A stretch of 64,000 nucleotides of DNA from Pelobates cultripes (GCA_933207985.1 OW240917.1:241410375-241474374), one strand, 5' to 3'. Shown: positions 43,415 to 55,141, counted from the first letter of the stretch. The notes: generated from the sequence alone by a model not told the origin. Numbers and translations are program-made.

Positions 43415-43660
43415 GTGTGTAGGGGATGTCCTGATATGTGTGTAAGGAATGCATTGTGTGAATCTGTGTTTGTATGTGTAAGGGCTGCAAGGTGTGTTTC
43501 TGTGCATGTAGGGATGCATTGAGTGTGTGTAAGGGGTGCAGTGAGCGTGTGTGTAATGAATGCATTGTGTGTTTCTGTGTGTAAGGGATGCATTGTGTGT
43601 AAGGGTTGCATTGCTTGTGTGTGTAATGCATTGTGTGTTTTTCTGTGTGTGTGATGGATG
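43415..43660. repeat. TG-rich degenerate repeat (AAGGGATGCATTGTGTG)
   Basis: Irregular units containing GATGCATTGTGTG and GTGTGTAAGGG. The open frames on both strands are repeat artefacts. Confidence 0.75.
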
Positions 43661-43825
43661 TCAATCTCTTCTCCCCACCCACAACCTCCTCCCCCCTTCT
43701 CTCTCCCCCCAATTTCCTCTCCCCCAATTTCCTTCTCTCCCCCAAAATTTCATTCTCTTCCCCCAATGTCCTTCTCCCTCCAATCTCTCCCCTCAATTTC
43801 CTTATCTCCCTCCCCCCACCACTGT

Positions 43826-43996
43826 TGTAGCGTGGCCGAGCTCTGTATGGTCCACGGGTACAGGGAGCTTTTGTTTACTGTACCTAGCCGGACTAAAAGG
43901 AAGTGCTCACTGAGTGTGCACTTCCTGTTAGTCCGGCCGGGTACAGGAGACAGATGCTCCCTGTACCCGCGGACCATACAGAGCTCGGCCACGCTA
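43826..43996. mobile_element. Foldback element, copy 2
   Basis: TGTAGCGTGGCCGAGCTCTG is mirrored by CAGAGCTCGGCCACGCTA, with inner arms GGACTAAAAGGAAGTGC and GCACTTCCTGTTAGTCC. It shares the terminal 15 bp and the inner hairpin with 40816-40980, but the next 25 bp differ while remaining self-complementary (compensatory). Confidence 0.8.
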
Positions 43997-44249
43997 GTGT
44001 GAGGGAGTGACAGGAGGGAGCGCTGAGCGCTTCCCTCCTGTCAGCCCCTCTCCTCATGCTGCGCCCGGGCGGTGCGCCCTCATGGACGCACCAGCCAGGG
44101 CAAAGCTGCAGCCGCCTGATGCTCTCTGCAGAGCGCTCGGGCGTCTGCAGCATGAGGGGGGCCGGCGCTCTTGGCAGCGCCCCTTTCCAAGGGGCACCCT
44201 AGGCGGCTGCTTAGTCCGCCTAATAGGTAGCGCCGGCCCTGCCTGCCTT

Positions 44250-46092
44250 GCAAAGACTTCTCATTGAGCTGCATTTGGGAAGTCTGTGATTGGACAGCCA
44301 CAGAAAGTCTAGGCGGGGTTAGAAGGGGAGGGATTGCAAAGGGCTTTTGCAAGCTGGTTTAGGTAAACTCCCAATTAAAAATGCATAATTAAATACATGC
44401 ACGTTTTCATTGGGGTGTATTTACTAAATAGTGATTTTTGTATTTGGGCAGTGGGGTGTCCCTTTAATGCATTGCTCATCTTTCTGCCACTCCAAGACTG
44501 AAAATGGATTTGTAAACCAGTGCCTGGACAAGGAAGTGACCCAGCCAATCATGATGCGCCCTCAACCTTCTATGAGTTAATTCCACGAATCCATGAATAG
44601 CAGAGATTTAAAGCCAAAGCTTTCTGTTCTAGAAAGGGAATAGGTGAACTACAACTCCCAGAAACCCCTGCTTTGTAGCCTCTCAATATAGTGCAAATGC
44701 TTGAACGGGCAAAGCACTCTCTGTGCTGTATTTGAATGATTGGATGGGCGGGCTTTTGCGAAACACTACAATTATAAGACAGTCTAGGCGTTTGTTTACT
44801 AAACACTGAACTGTAGTGAGTTGAAGACAGTCACAAAGTTCAGACTAAAATAATCAATCTTTGACTTTAGCTCAATTGGAGAATTTTTCCAAATCGGCTA
44901 TTTTGGCCTGCATTTTTCAAATCCGATGCAGAGTTTGTTAAATAAACCCATTAGTGTGTTGGATATTGCAGGGGTCGGGGGAGCCCGTGGAGTTTGAGCA
45001 GGAATAATACAGAGAGCAGAGACAGTGGATGAGCAGGTTTCCCATAGATGAGAATATGCAGTTTTTGCCTCTCACACAGAGGCTGGCGGGTCAGTTACAG
45101 AACGAACAAGTGAAATGAGCTTAGTGCTCAATGAATAGGGTTTAAGCCTCCTCCCCACTGCGAGGCTGAGAGGGGCTCTGGGCCCAGCGGGACTCCAGGA
45201 CCATTCACACGCCCTTTCACTGCTCCCCCCCCAGACAGAAAGGGGTCTCCTGAAGCAGGGGGAAAGTGTGCAGTCTGCGCAGAGATGGCTGTTGCTACGA
45301 ACCGACAGGGAAATGGCAGTTTGGTCACACACGGGTCCCAGAGACGTCCATCATTATGTCACTAATACACTGTGACACCATCGCACAAAGGGTAATTGAG
45401 TGTCACAGCAGGTAACTAGCCGGTCTGCAGCAGAAGGGGGGAGCCTTTAAATAAGGGGCTTAATCCCCTCTTCAATTTATCCTGCACAGATCTGTACATT
45501 GATACCCTGCCCTTGTATGAGTCTTTCTCTTATCCCAAAAGCTTACAATCTAATAGGCTTCGGGATTAGGGCAGACGTTTGTGATTGTCTCTGATGTGTG
45601 AATGGTTACTTGGAATCCCTGTGTGCACTTTCCTTGAGTAAGTCACTGTATCAGTTTCTGGCTTAGATGCTAAAAATCAGTTTTCAAATCATGATCTCTC
45701 TTGGGGAGCTATTTAATAAAAGCTATGAATTGTGGGAAAAAATGAAAAAAAACAAAAAACGCTATAAATGTAAAACTTTAAGTTAAAAAGAAGCAAAATT
45801 ATTTTCTAGAGTGAGATCAAGATGGTGATAGCCAAAAAGCAAATATCATAATGTGGTAAATACTATTTCTATTATTATAAATATAATTTATATTTATAAA
45901 ATATCTCTATACAAATAATGGAGAATAGAAAGAGAATTGCAAATTTAGGATAGAACTGCCAAAATGAAAAAATAGCCAAATTTCTCCCTCATTTATCTGC
46001 TTCAGTCTAAAACGTGCAATTTCCTTGTTAATTCTTAAAAAAATCCCAGTTTATTTAATAAAAGTGTCTATACATGTGTGAATCACTGTTCT
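44250..46092. other. wnt3 intron 2: MITE right end and unique DNA
   Basis: 44260-44467 ends TGTCCCTTTAA and matches the fragment at 4780-4890. From 44468 to 46092 no repeat family or exon was recognised. A GC-richer portion lies at 45130-45330. Confidence 0.45.
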
Positions 46093-46360
46093 TTAACTCT
46101 TTAAGGACTGGACTGTTTTTGCAATGTTGTACATTTGCGACCAGGCCTCTTTTTACACTTTTGTGGTGTTTGTGTTTAGCTGTAATTTTCCGCTCTCTCA
46201 TTTACTGTTCCCATACAAATTATAAATTGGTTTTTTTCAGGACAAAAAGGGCTTTCTTTACAAACCATTATTTATATAATCTCATGTAATTTAATTTAAA
46301 AAAAAATAAAAAAAAATATGATGAAAAATTGAAAAAAATAAAAAAAATTTGACTTTTATT

Positions 46361-46632
46361 AGAAACATAGAATGTGACGGCAGATAAGAACCATTCGGCC
46401 CATCTAGTCTGCCCAATTTTCTAAATACTTTCATTAGTCCCTGGTCTTATCTTATAGTTAGGATTGCCTTATGCCTATCCCACGCATGCTTAAACTCCTT
46501 TACTGTGTTAACCTCTACCACTTCAGCTGGAAGGCTATTCCATGCATCCACTACCCTTTCAGTAAAGTAATACTTCCTGATATTATTTTTAAACCTTTGT
46601 CCCTCTAATTTCTTGAAAAATCTTTTACTCAT
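46361..46632 (-). repeat. Dispersed repeat fragment encoding RVVDAWNSLPAEVV
   Basis: On the minus strand a 61-residue open frame ends near 46447: KRFFKKLEGQRFKNNIRKYY, then FTERVVDAWNSLPAEVVE and FKHAWDR. The motif 'F..RVV..WN.LP..VV....FK..LD' is common at the end of retroelement proteins in animal genomes. The plus strand reads 'GGCAGATAAGAACCATTCGG ... CCCATCTAGTCTGCCCAA', a frequent frog repeat. It is a fragment, with no reverse transcriptase core. Confidence 0.6.
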
Positions 46633-48017
46633 CTACAAGAGCGAATGAAAAAACTGCTAAATAGATTCAAAATTTTGTCCTGAGTTTAAAAATATCCAGT
46701 GTTTACATGCTTTTTTTTTTTGCATGTTATAGGGCTATAGGTACAAGTAGGATATTGCGGTTTCAAAACATACATTTTTAAAATTTATCAATAGTGACAT
46801 TGTAACACTATTATCTGTCATAAATCTCTGAATAACACCCCACCCAACACTGGCCAAAGTTAGCGTTCATATTTGTTTGTGTGTGAAAAAAGTAAAAAAC
46901 TAAATTGAACGCTAATGTTGGCCAGTGTTTGTGACTAAGTGGCTACTAAAAAAGAATGGACATACCCCATTTGCAATACTTTGGGTTTTTTAATAGCCAC
47001 TTAGTCACAAACACTGGCCAAAGTTAGCGTTCATATTTGTTTTTGTGTGAAAAAAAGCAAAAAACTAATATTTGGCCAGTGTTTGTGACTACTAAGAAAG
47101 ACTGGACATACCCCACTTGCAATACCTTGGGTTGTCTACTTTTGCAAATGGTATGCCATCATGGGGGTAATTCTCATTCCTGGGTTACCATACGCTCTCA
47201 AAGGCAACGTAACCAACCTGGCATTTTTCAATGTAAAAATATTTGACCCATATATTTGACCCTGTAACTTTCAAAAACGCTATAAAACCTGTACATGGGG
47301 GGTACTGTTATACTCAGGAGACTTTGCTGAACACAAATATTAGTGTTTCAAAACAGGAAAACGTATCACAACAATTATATCATAAAAGTGATGTTTGTGT
47401 GTGAAAAATGCAAAACATAAGTCACTTTTACTGACAATATCATCGCTGTGATATGTTTTACTGTTTTGAATCACTAATATTTGTGTTTAGCGAAGTCTCC
47501 CGAGTAAAACAGTACCCCCCATGTACAGGTTTTAGGGTGTCGTAGAACGTTACAGGGTAAAATACAATGCTAGCAAATTAAATTCTCTGGACATTCGGCC
47601 TGGGTTGGCAGGCAGGTCCCTCAAATTGCAATCATTAAAATTAATTATGTAAAAATATTGCATAAATACGCAGGTAGAATTTAAATATATATGCATATTT
47701 CTATATTTGAAGTCTACGTGTATATTTATATAATTATTTATATATACATAGATATATATACAATTTCATTCTAAGTGTATTTTGATATAAAAATATATTA
47801 CTATCAAAATACAGTTAGAATAAAATTTCATATAGATTTTTTTAAATGTTTTATTATTTTTACATGTTTTTATTTAATTTGAATTACTTATTTGTATTTT
47901 ATAATATTTATTTACAATATATATAATTATATATATTATACATGTGTAATTTAATAAGTGTATTTTTATATTAATATAAAAATACACTTAGTATGACATT
48001 ATAAATATGATATATAA

Positions 48018-48019
48018 AC

Positions 48020-48086
<67 letters not shown>
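48018..48086. repeat. (TA)n microsatellite
   Basis: About 33 TA units, followed by TATATACACATAA. Confidence 0.95.
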
Positions 48087-48090
<4 letters not shown>

Positions 48091-48114
48091 TATATACACA
48101 TAATTTTTTTTTAT

Positions 48115-48728
48115 AAATATGGGGGGTTCAGTTACTCCACCCAGCCATATCATGTTAAATGAACATTATAGGGTCAGGAACACAAACATCTATTCCTGAC
48201 CCAATAGTGTTTAACCCACCATTTAAGTGGCTTATCCCCATATAAAAGTTTAAAACTCACCTTTTTTCCAGCGACGTGCGGGTCTGCTGGCGCTGGCTCC
48301 GCCCCATTTGAGACCATGGGGACGCTGAATGTCAGGGCTGCTTTTTCAGCAGCACTGACCCAGGAAGCACCTTCAGTGGCCATCAAAGGAGTGGCCACTT
48401 GGAGGTATCCCTAGAGGCAATGTAAACACAGCCTCTGAAAAGGCAGTGTTTGCATTAAAAAAGCCTGAAGGGAGCTATTATACTCACCAAAACAACTACA
48501 TTAAGCTGTAGTTGTTCTGTGACTATAGTGTCCCTTTAAGACCACCACTACTCCTCCGTATCCCAATATCGGTGGATCCTACACTAATTTTAACATGGGA
48601 GACAAATAATGCTAGTACTGTGTTTCCCATGTTAAAATTAGTGTAGGATCCACCGATATTGGGGTACTGTGGAGTAGTGATGTGCTTAACATGATATGGC
48701 CGGACGTTATAACTGAACCCCCATATTT
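48115..48728. mobile_element. Hairpin transposon with GGGGGGTTCAG termini, hosting a nested MITE
   Basis: AAATATGGGGGGTTCAGTTA at the left is mirrored by TAACTGAACCCCCATATTT at the right. Inside the right part, 37-bp perfect arms at 48564-48600 and 48625-48661 (CAATATCGGTGGATCC... / ...GGATCCACCGATATTG) form a hairpin with a 24-nt loop. The left CCATATCATG and right CATGATATGG also pair. It is split by a TTAA MITE at 48155-48539. Confidence 0.7.
48155..48539. mobile_element. TTAA MITE nested in 48115-48728
   Basis: It begins TTAAATGAACATTATAGGG and ends GACTATAGTGTCCCTTTAA. Removing it with one TTAA rejoins CATATCATG-TTAA-GACCACC of the host hairpin element. Confidence 0.75.
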
Positions 48729-49226
48729 GTTTGCTGAGATAGGTGATTTTAAGTAGCCTTGTAAAATGTAAAACTATTTCCGTGTGCGCTGTTCCTTAAT
48801 CCGTATTTTGTATAAATTTTCGGCTCTACGGCAGCACTATTCCTGTAAAATGCATGTTCCGGGTGTGACCCCGATTCCCTTTCTTTCTATGATTCACTGT
48901 TCTTGCCATTACCTATTAAAATAAATCTTTTTGAACATTTAGCTATTCGTAAATATGTTTGTAACATACTATAGGTTTAATGCTGGAGGAATGCCCAGTC
49001 TCCTGGTGACAATTTATTCCACCATCTGGATGGACAGATAAATGGTCACAATAATTTTTAATTTTTTTTATTGCTTTTCCCCAATAAATGCTGGCAACGT
49101 ATCATGGAGTTCTACCCTTTCTCCATCAGAAGTTTGAACTGTTCCAGTACTGAGGAACATTTAATTCTATGTTAGTGTATATTCTATATTAATATATGTG
49201 TGCTACTTGTATGCTTTCTATTACAG

Positions 49227-49492
49227 CCACACGGGAATCAGCATTCGTTCACGCCATTGCCTCCGCTGGGGTGGCATTTGCAGTGACCCGATCCTGTGCG
49301 GAAGGTAGCTCCACCATATGTGGTTGTGACTCCCATCACAAAGGCTCCCCCGGTGACGGCTGGAAGTGGGGTGGCTGCAGCGAAGACGCTGACTTTGGAG
49401 TCCTGGTTTCCCGCGAATTCGCCGATGCAAGAGAGAATCGTCCAGACGCCCGATCAGCCATGAACAGACACAACAATGAGGCAGGACGAGCG
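49227..49492 (+). CDS. wnt3: wnt3 coding exon 3
   Basis: 266 bp. The acceptor is TTCTATTACAG, the donor GCG|GTGAGT. It encodes residues 107-195: ATRESAFVHAIASAGVAFAV, CAEGSSTICGCDSHHKG, GWKWGGCSEDADFG, SREFADARENRPDARSAM, NRHNNEAGRA. All cysteines of the family are present. Confidence 0.97.
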
Positions 49493-49674
49493 GTGAGTAA
49501 ACATGAAAAAACAAAAAACTAAACAGTAACACAAGCAGAATAGTCTAACAATGCAATAATAAAACAAATTTAGACATGATAAATGACTATGTATAGTAAA
49601 CAGCTAAATTACTGAACATAATAGACGAGAGTTTTATTACAACACACATTTTTAAGGGGAACCATCCTTTGTCT

Positions 49675-49900
49675 TTAAAGAAAACTAAGAAACGACCACT
49701 AAAGTCACCCAGACCACTTCAGGTCAATGAAGTGGTCTGGGTGCCAGGTCCCCCAGGTTTTAACCCTGCAGCTGTAAACATAGCAGTTTCAGAGAAACTG
49801 CTATATTTACATTACAGGGTTAATCCAGCCTCTAGTGGCGGTCTTCCTGACAGCTGCTAGAGGCGCTTCTGCAATGCTCAATGCGAAAATCACCTTACCT
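49675..49900. repeat. Subtype B MITE fragment in wnt3 intron 3
   Basis: CACCCAGACCACTTCAGG ... TGAAGTGGTCTGGGTGCC, CATAGCAGTTTCAGAGAAAC and AGCTGCTAGAGGCGCTTC match the interior of the copy at 58580-59007 in the opposite orientation. The termini are decayed. Confidence 0.55.
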
Positions 49901-50136
49901 CACCTTAGGAGAGGTGGGGAAAGTTTATAAAGCACAATTCTGGTGCAAAGTCTTAAATGTGTCTAAACAAGAAACATTCAATTGGTTTCCACAATAACTG
50001 CTCCATATTTAGAAGGTTTCTCCTTATACATACGGTATATACAGATAATTCATATCAGATATACTTGGCAATACGGTTTTGACTTTTATTGCTTTTTTAC
50101 CACTGACCAAAAAACAAACTTGTTTTTCTTCCTTAG

Positions 50137-50616
50137 ACCATCCTAGACCACATGCACTTGAAATGCAAGTGCCATGGTCTTTCTGGCAGCTGTGAGGTGA
50201 AGACCTGCTGGTGGTCGCAACCAGACTTCCGAGCCATTGGCGACCATTTGAAGGATAAGTACGACAGTGCGTCAGAGATGTCTGTGGAGAAACATCGGGA
50301 GTCACGTGGTTGGGTGGAAACCCTCAGGGCCAAGTACTCCTTATTTAAACCTCCCACGGAGAGGGATCTGGTCTATTATGAGAACTCGCCTAACTTCTGT
50401 GAACCAAACCCGGAAACTGGCTCTTTCGGAACCAGAGGACGTTCTTGCAACGTGACATCGCATGGAATAGATGGCTGTGATCTCTTGTGTTGTGGACGAG
50501 GCCACAACACGCGCACAGAGAAGCGCAAGGAGAAATGTCACTGCGTTTTCCACTGGTGTTGCTATGTGAGCTGTCAGGAATGTGTGCGAATTTACGATGT
50601 CCATACCTGCAAGTAA
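50137..50616 (+). CDS. wnt3: wnt3 coding exon 4 (last, with stop)
   Basis: 480 bp including TAA at 50614-50616. The acceptor is TTTTTCTTCCTTAG. It encodes residues 196-354: [19 protein letters not shown] with the lipidated Ser211, then [20 protein letters not shown], the N-glycosylation site CNVTS, and the C-terminal cysteine-knot region [17 protein letters not shown] ... [11 protein letters not shown], ending DVHTCK. Every conserved cysteine of the C-terminal domain is present. Confidence 0.98.
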   Translation, partial: TILDHMHLKCKCHGLSGSCEVKTCWWSQPDFRAIGDHLKDKYDSASEMSVEKHRESRGWVETLRAKYSLFKPPTERDLVYYENSPNFCEPNPETGSFGTRGRSCNVTSHGIDGCDLLCCGRGHNTRTEKRKEKCHCVFHWCCYVSCQECVRIYDVHTCK

Positions 50617-52160
50617 CACACAGGTACCAAAGCTAAAACGTCCGTCTGTCCATGTTGGTTGAGATGTCCTCCTATCTTTGTGAAACATTGTCCAACTGTA
50701 CCATGCAGAGCAGTAGTACTCCAACAAAAAAAAAAAAAAATGGTTTAAAGAGCAGTAATATAAAAAAATCTCACCTGAATCTAAAAGAAAAAAAAACAGG
50801 AAACAATAACAAACAGGTGAAAACCCTGTTGTGTACATGTGGGCAATATATCACGCATACCATTTAAAAAAAATATATCCAGTTGACTAAGGATTGAAAA
50901 TTGCACGTCATTTGCCACTGTCCCAAATCACTGATAAGTTCCACAGCCTCGACATATAAAGGAGCCTTTTTGTACTGCTTTAGAGACTTCCTCTTAGGGC
51001 ACCTAATTTTACTTTCTGCAGGTTTCCACCAGCTGTTAAAAAGCACTGGACGTAGAAGATCCAATTCTGAAGTCTTCCGTGCTGCAGACAATATGAGGTC
51101 TAGCTGTTGTAAAATAGTCTTAAGGTCTACTGCACCTTTTTTTGTTAAGCCTGATTGTTACTGGAAACATATTGCAAATTGAAAACTGTAAATGCATCGA
51201 TCTCTCTGGTAATATTGGTTAAAACAGTCAGCAAGATACTATTTAAAAAAAGTGATTCACTAATATTTGGTTAGTTCCATGACTCTTAAGTTATTTGGTA
51301 GTAGAGGGCCTGAGAGCATAGCATACATTCAGGTGCCAACCTTCAAAAGGACAATGTGCAACATTCAGTAGAAGTATTCTTAAAGGGACACTATAGATAC
51401 TATAGTCACCAGAACCACTACAGCTTAATGTAGTGGTTCTGTTGTCTACAGCCTGTCACTGCAGGGACAACAATGTAAATGCTGCCTTTTCTGAGAAAAA
51501 GCAGTGTTTACATTTGGTGCCTAATAACACCTCTAATGACTGTCACTCAGACAACTACTAGAGGAACTTCCTGGCTAGGTCCTGCAATCTATGCAGGTCC
51601 TATGTTCAGCGTCTCCACGCTCTGCATGGAGAAGCTGAACCCACCCCATAGAGATACATTGATTTAATGCATCTTTGTGAGGTGATGCTGATCAACACAG
51701 CACAGCGTTTTGCCACGCATGCAATAGCCTCCAAATGCTTTCCTATGAGATCCAAGATTGATGACCTCAGCCATGGAGAGAGGGCCAGCCACAGCGTTGG
51801 TGAAAAGGTAAGTAAATACTTTTTTAATGGAATTCTGAGTGGGGTGGGGGGCTGGACACCGAAACATGTAGTTCAGCACTCTAGTGTTCCGTTAAAATAA
51901 TTGTGGCAATGACTGGTTTGAGAAGATCATAAATGCATTTGTAATGGCACAAGAACATTTTAAAGACCTAGTATGAATGTTTATCTTCATGGACTTTCTA
52001 CCACATCTCAGATTAACGTAGAGAGGAAAGAAAAAACAATAGTAGAAAAGCTTGAAATATAAACTTCATTAAAAGGCAGGGTTACTGGGTTGTTAAAACA
52101 GTATGAAGAATATATGATTGGTCTACATACTTTACCAAATCTTGCCCTTAGAAAATAAAA
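50617..52160 (+). other. wnt3: wnt3 3' untranslated/downstream region, includes a MITE
   Basis: AT-rich sequence after the stop. The first plus-strand AATAAA I noticed is at 52154-52159, which would make a 3' UTR of about 1.5 kb with the MITE at 51380-51895 inside it. An earlier non-canonical poly(A) site is equally possible. Confidence 0.35.
51380..51895. mobile_element. TTAA MITE downstream of the wnt3 stop codon
   Basis: It starts TTAAAGGGACACTATAGA and ends CACTCTAGTGTTCCGTTAA. The left arm ACCAGAACCACTACAGC pairs with the following TGTAGTGGTTCTG. It lies inside the possible 3' UTR. Confidence 0.65.
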
Positions 52161-53040
52161 ATCCACTTTGTCAGTGATCAGAAAACCAGACATAGCCAAT
52201 AATCTATCCAAAGCTTTGTATTTGATAGGCAAAATCATCAGAATTTTATATTCAGATTTTTTTATTTTATTTATTACACAATGTATATATTATACTGTAT
52301 ATCTCTTGTATAAGTTTACCAAGATTATAATATAAATATATATTTGGAAAAAAAAAAAACCTTGTCAATGTTTGTCTTCTTTAAATGTTTAATTCTTCCT
52401 GGATTTCCATTCTATTCTGATAGCTGTGACTATCTTATTCTAAACATTTTTGGGGGGAGAGGGGAGTGCGGGAGGATTTCCACTTGAAAACCGCAGTGGT
52501 GTAACACTGTAAAATGCAGACAGTCGCAAAAATAATGGTCCAGCTTTCAGATAAACAGTTCATATTTAATGTATTAATGTTAATATTTGGTTTAGTACAA
52601 TGGACGATTAGTAGCCATATTTTATTAAGTGATCAAATATAGTGAAAATGTAATGTATGCAATACAGGACCCCTGAACTCAGTTCAGTACTAGGACATAG
52701 CATGTACTGGCCTGCCCAAGAGTGGTGGGAGTTCACTTCTGGGTAGTAAATACCCTTTGTAGCTGCTGTTATTTGCTCCTGTCTCATTAATGATATGCCT
52801 GGGGAAGGGTACCACACTTTTACTTCCAGCATGTCGGTAATGGGAGAGGGGCAAAATTTAGGACATCTGCCGTCGCATCAATCTCAGGCAGGCTGCCTCT
52901 TGTAATTCCAGGAGCTGTCCTAACATTAAAGAAAACTTAACTTCTTTAGTCTTGTGGTGAATATGGCCCTTTGTTTTGTGCTCACAGGAATGCCGTGGTT
53001 TGGTCTATACACAACCCAATCTAATAATCAAATTAATACC
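52160..53040. other. Spacer between the convergent wnt3 and nsf ends
   Basis: AT-rich DNA with no recognised repeat family or exon. It separates the plus-strand wnt3 tail from the proposed minus-strand nsf poly(A) site. Confidence 0.45.
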
Positions 53041-53044
53041 ACAC

Positions 53045-54026
53045 ACATCCGATAAATAATTTCTTTATTGCAGCCATCATCAGCTGCGATAACTCACAGA
53101 ATATTCATTACAGCATGGGCGACATAAAAATTCACAATAAAAATATACACATAACTTGGGACGGAGGGTGGGAAATGTGTTCAAAAAATAAAAATGATCG
53201 TCACGGGGCCATGGAGAAGAAAGTGGGCATTAAATAAAAGCAACCACAGAATCACATCACTCATTACCAGAAAGGAAAAGCCATGGAGGATGCAGATTAA
53301 ACTGAGGAAGGAGGCATGGTGGCACCATATTGCCCGAGGATACCGGCCTAGAATAATAAGCCCACAAAGACATGCAACGGGGAGAGGTATATAAACAGCC
53401 AATCTTCCCAGCATATGACTTTCACTTCCTGATCTTCTACAGACCCATGTAGAATTAGATGACTTTTACTTTCAGATTTTCTAGAAAGTGAAATGCTGGT
53501 AGACTACTTCCACTTCCTGATCATCTAGAAAGCCACATGTTGGTAGAATTTTAACTCTGAAGTATTCGAACCCCCAGTCTGATCAGGTTTGTTCCAAATA
53601 ATATTCATACAGCTACATTACAACGAACCAGGAGACAGTGAGTTGGCCAGATTTACCCTATAACCCAGCACGCTAAAGGTTGGTTCCTCACAAATTTGGG
53701 GCAAAATCAACCAAACGCGACAACCGTCCAGCTGGGAAGATGTGCTTGATTTACAGCAATTGCTACCAAAACACTGGAACATGACCACAGCTTGCCAGAA
53801 GCATTCAGACTGCGTAAAGCAGAGAGAGACATTTTTATTTCATGAAAGGGAAGTGATTTCGAAAGAGTGTGAAGATTTAGTAGAACGGCATGCACGTCCG
53901 TGTGACACAAATTTGGAGAGCCAGTGGATAAGGGCTTCAGAAACCGAACTTCCTGGCAAAGCGGATTTGTGAGGAATGTGACTTGTGAACACGGAATCCA
54001 ACATTGCGCCGCTCCAGGGGGTACAT
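53045..54026 (-). terminator. nsf: nsf 3' UTR and poly(A) site
   Basis: Minus-strand AATAAA at 53069-53064 is followed by GAAATTATTTATCGG and then a GT-rich ATGTGTGTGG at about 53048-53039, the classic poly(A) arrangement. This gives a 3' UTR of about 1 kb from the proposed stop. A nearer AATAAA at 53839-53834 is an alternative. Confidence 0.45.
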
Positions 54027-54054
54027 CTATTCAAACTCTCGGTGGGATATATCT
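54027..54054 (-). CDS. nsf: Proposed last nsf coding exon with diverged C-terminus
   Basis: On the minus strand a pyrimidine-rich acceptor, TTTTCGTCTTTAG, precedes 28 bases that complete the split Gly and add DISHREFE before TAG. Aligned with the mammalian tail (S-P-L-D-F-D), Ser and Phe are kept and both Asp residues become Glu, with two extra residues. The phase fits exactly. The exon is short and the match is weak, so this is a proposal; termination at the preceding exon or a missed exon are alternatives. Confidence 0.5.
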
Positions 54055-55141
54055 CTAAAGACGAAAACAGCAAAGTGGTTAGAAGTTACTAATTCTGGTA
54101 AATAAGGGTACTTCAATCTTATAAATTAGAGGGGAGTAAAGAAGTCTAAAATCCATAGTATTAGTGGGTAAGCAGTTTTGTTTTCTTTCATGCAAGGACA
54201 ACACTTTCATTTTCTCTCATATCAACCTCTAAATGTGGATCAGAAGTTAAAAATGCACATATTACCCCTTCAGAATCTACCTCTACCCCAAAAAAACCTG
54301 AAGAGGAGCAGATACATTTCTAATATCGAAGCAGACAGCTGGCACCAGTTGATAAAATTCTACCCCCATAGGCCAGTCATTAAAAGGTTACTCCAACCAC
54401 CTTGATCACTGCTGTTTCTAGAAGTGGTTATGGTCCAGCAGTCTGTACTGGTCTGCAGTAATTTTGTGCAGAAGGATTGTTGCATCACCAGCACACCAGA
54501 CTTGCCCAGAACTCTGGCTGACTTATGTCAGTTCTGTGCAAAAACTATGGCTGGTGTCTGATGGGAGATGGAATCCAGTTTGGTGAGCTTCTCCCAGCAC
54601 TGGATTGCAGGTAGGTTTACTGTTTCATTGAAAAGTTTATAGAGGGTACCAATTGACTAATGCCCAGTACAGTCTTGTATTGTATAAAAAATAAGAAGAG
54701 GTTCAGTGTAACCCTTTAACACTTTCTGCAAAGCATTACAAGAAGGGTTAGAATAGTCTGAGACATAAACATAATAAGGGTTGCGCTATTTGTTGACATT
54801 TGATCCCAAAAAGCATTGCAATTTTGTAAAAGTGTGCTACAACATCAAATTCTAAATATAAATAAAAAGCTGCCAAAGCCAGTGGATCGGAATATAAGTG
54901 GGTAGAAGTTCTCACAATTATCTCCTAACAATACAATATCTTCGAATAGTGTTCAAAGGTGTCGGGTAAGTGTTCAGGTATCAAAAAGCATAACATCCCA
55001 AGACATAAATAAGATAAGACTCTGATAGCCAACAGTCAGCTCACAAATCCACGATTAAGGAATGTAAAACCACCAACCAGATGGACATCCAGCAAAGTAA
55101 GTGGTAGGGACATATTCACCTCATTTCGAATTGCTACTTAC

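Larger units (their letters stand above)
42915..44241. mobile_element. hAT-like element with perfect 8-bp target duplication CCTGCCTT
   Basis: CCTGCCTT at 42907-42914 and again at 44242-44249 flanks 1,327 bp. The insert begins CAGGGCCGGTGCAAGG and ends CTACC...GCGCCGGCCCTG, giving inverted termini CAGGGCCGG(T/C)GC. Eight-bp duplications and CAGGG termini are hallmarks of hAT transposons. No transposase frame remains. Inside lie a MITE end (43060-43137), a TG-rich array (43415-43650) and a foldback element (43826-43996). Confidence 0.85.
46093..48115. mobile_element. Partial TTAACCCCTTAA-type element with LINE-like insert
   Basis: The left end is TTAACTCTTTAAGGACTGG. The interior (GCCAGTGTTTGTGACTAAGT, GGACATACCCCATTTGCAAT, GTACATGGGGGGTACTGTTA) matches 2769-4262 and 5125-8601 and is likewise palindromic. 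The right terminus was not found. It is interrupted at about 46361-46632. Confidence 0.6.
32783..50616 (+). other. wnt3: wnt3 gene span (start codon to stop codon, four coding exons)
   Basis: Exons at 32783-32859, 41409-41650, 49227-49492 and 50137-50616 join in frame to 1,065 bp, 354 residues plus stop; vertebrate WNT3 is 355. All introns begin GT and end AG. Protein features are a signal peptide (about 1-20), Cys-rich Wnt fold, N-glycosylation sites in RRWNCTT and CNVTS, and the palmitoleoylated serine in CHGLSGSC (Ser211). Paralogue choice: SLALGQQY, GSIPGLVPKQ, TILDHMH and [15 protein letters not shown] match WNT3 rather than WNT3A. Wnt3 is a secreted ligand of Frizzled/LRP6 that drives beta-catenin signalling in axis, limb and neural patterning. 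The neighbours wnt9b (divergent) and nsf (convergent) reproduce vertebrate synteny. No damage was seen, so the gene looks functional. Confidence 0.97.
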
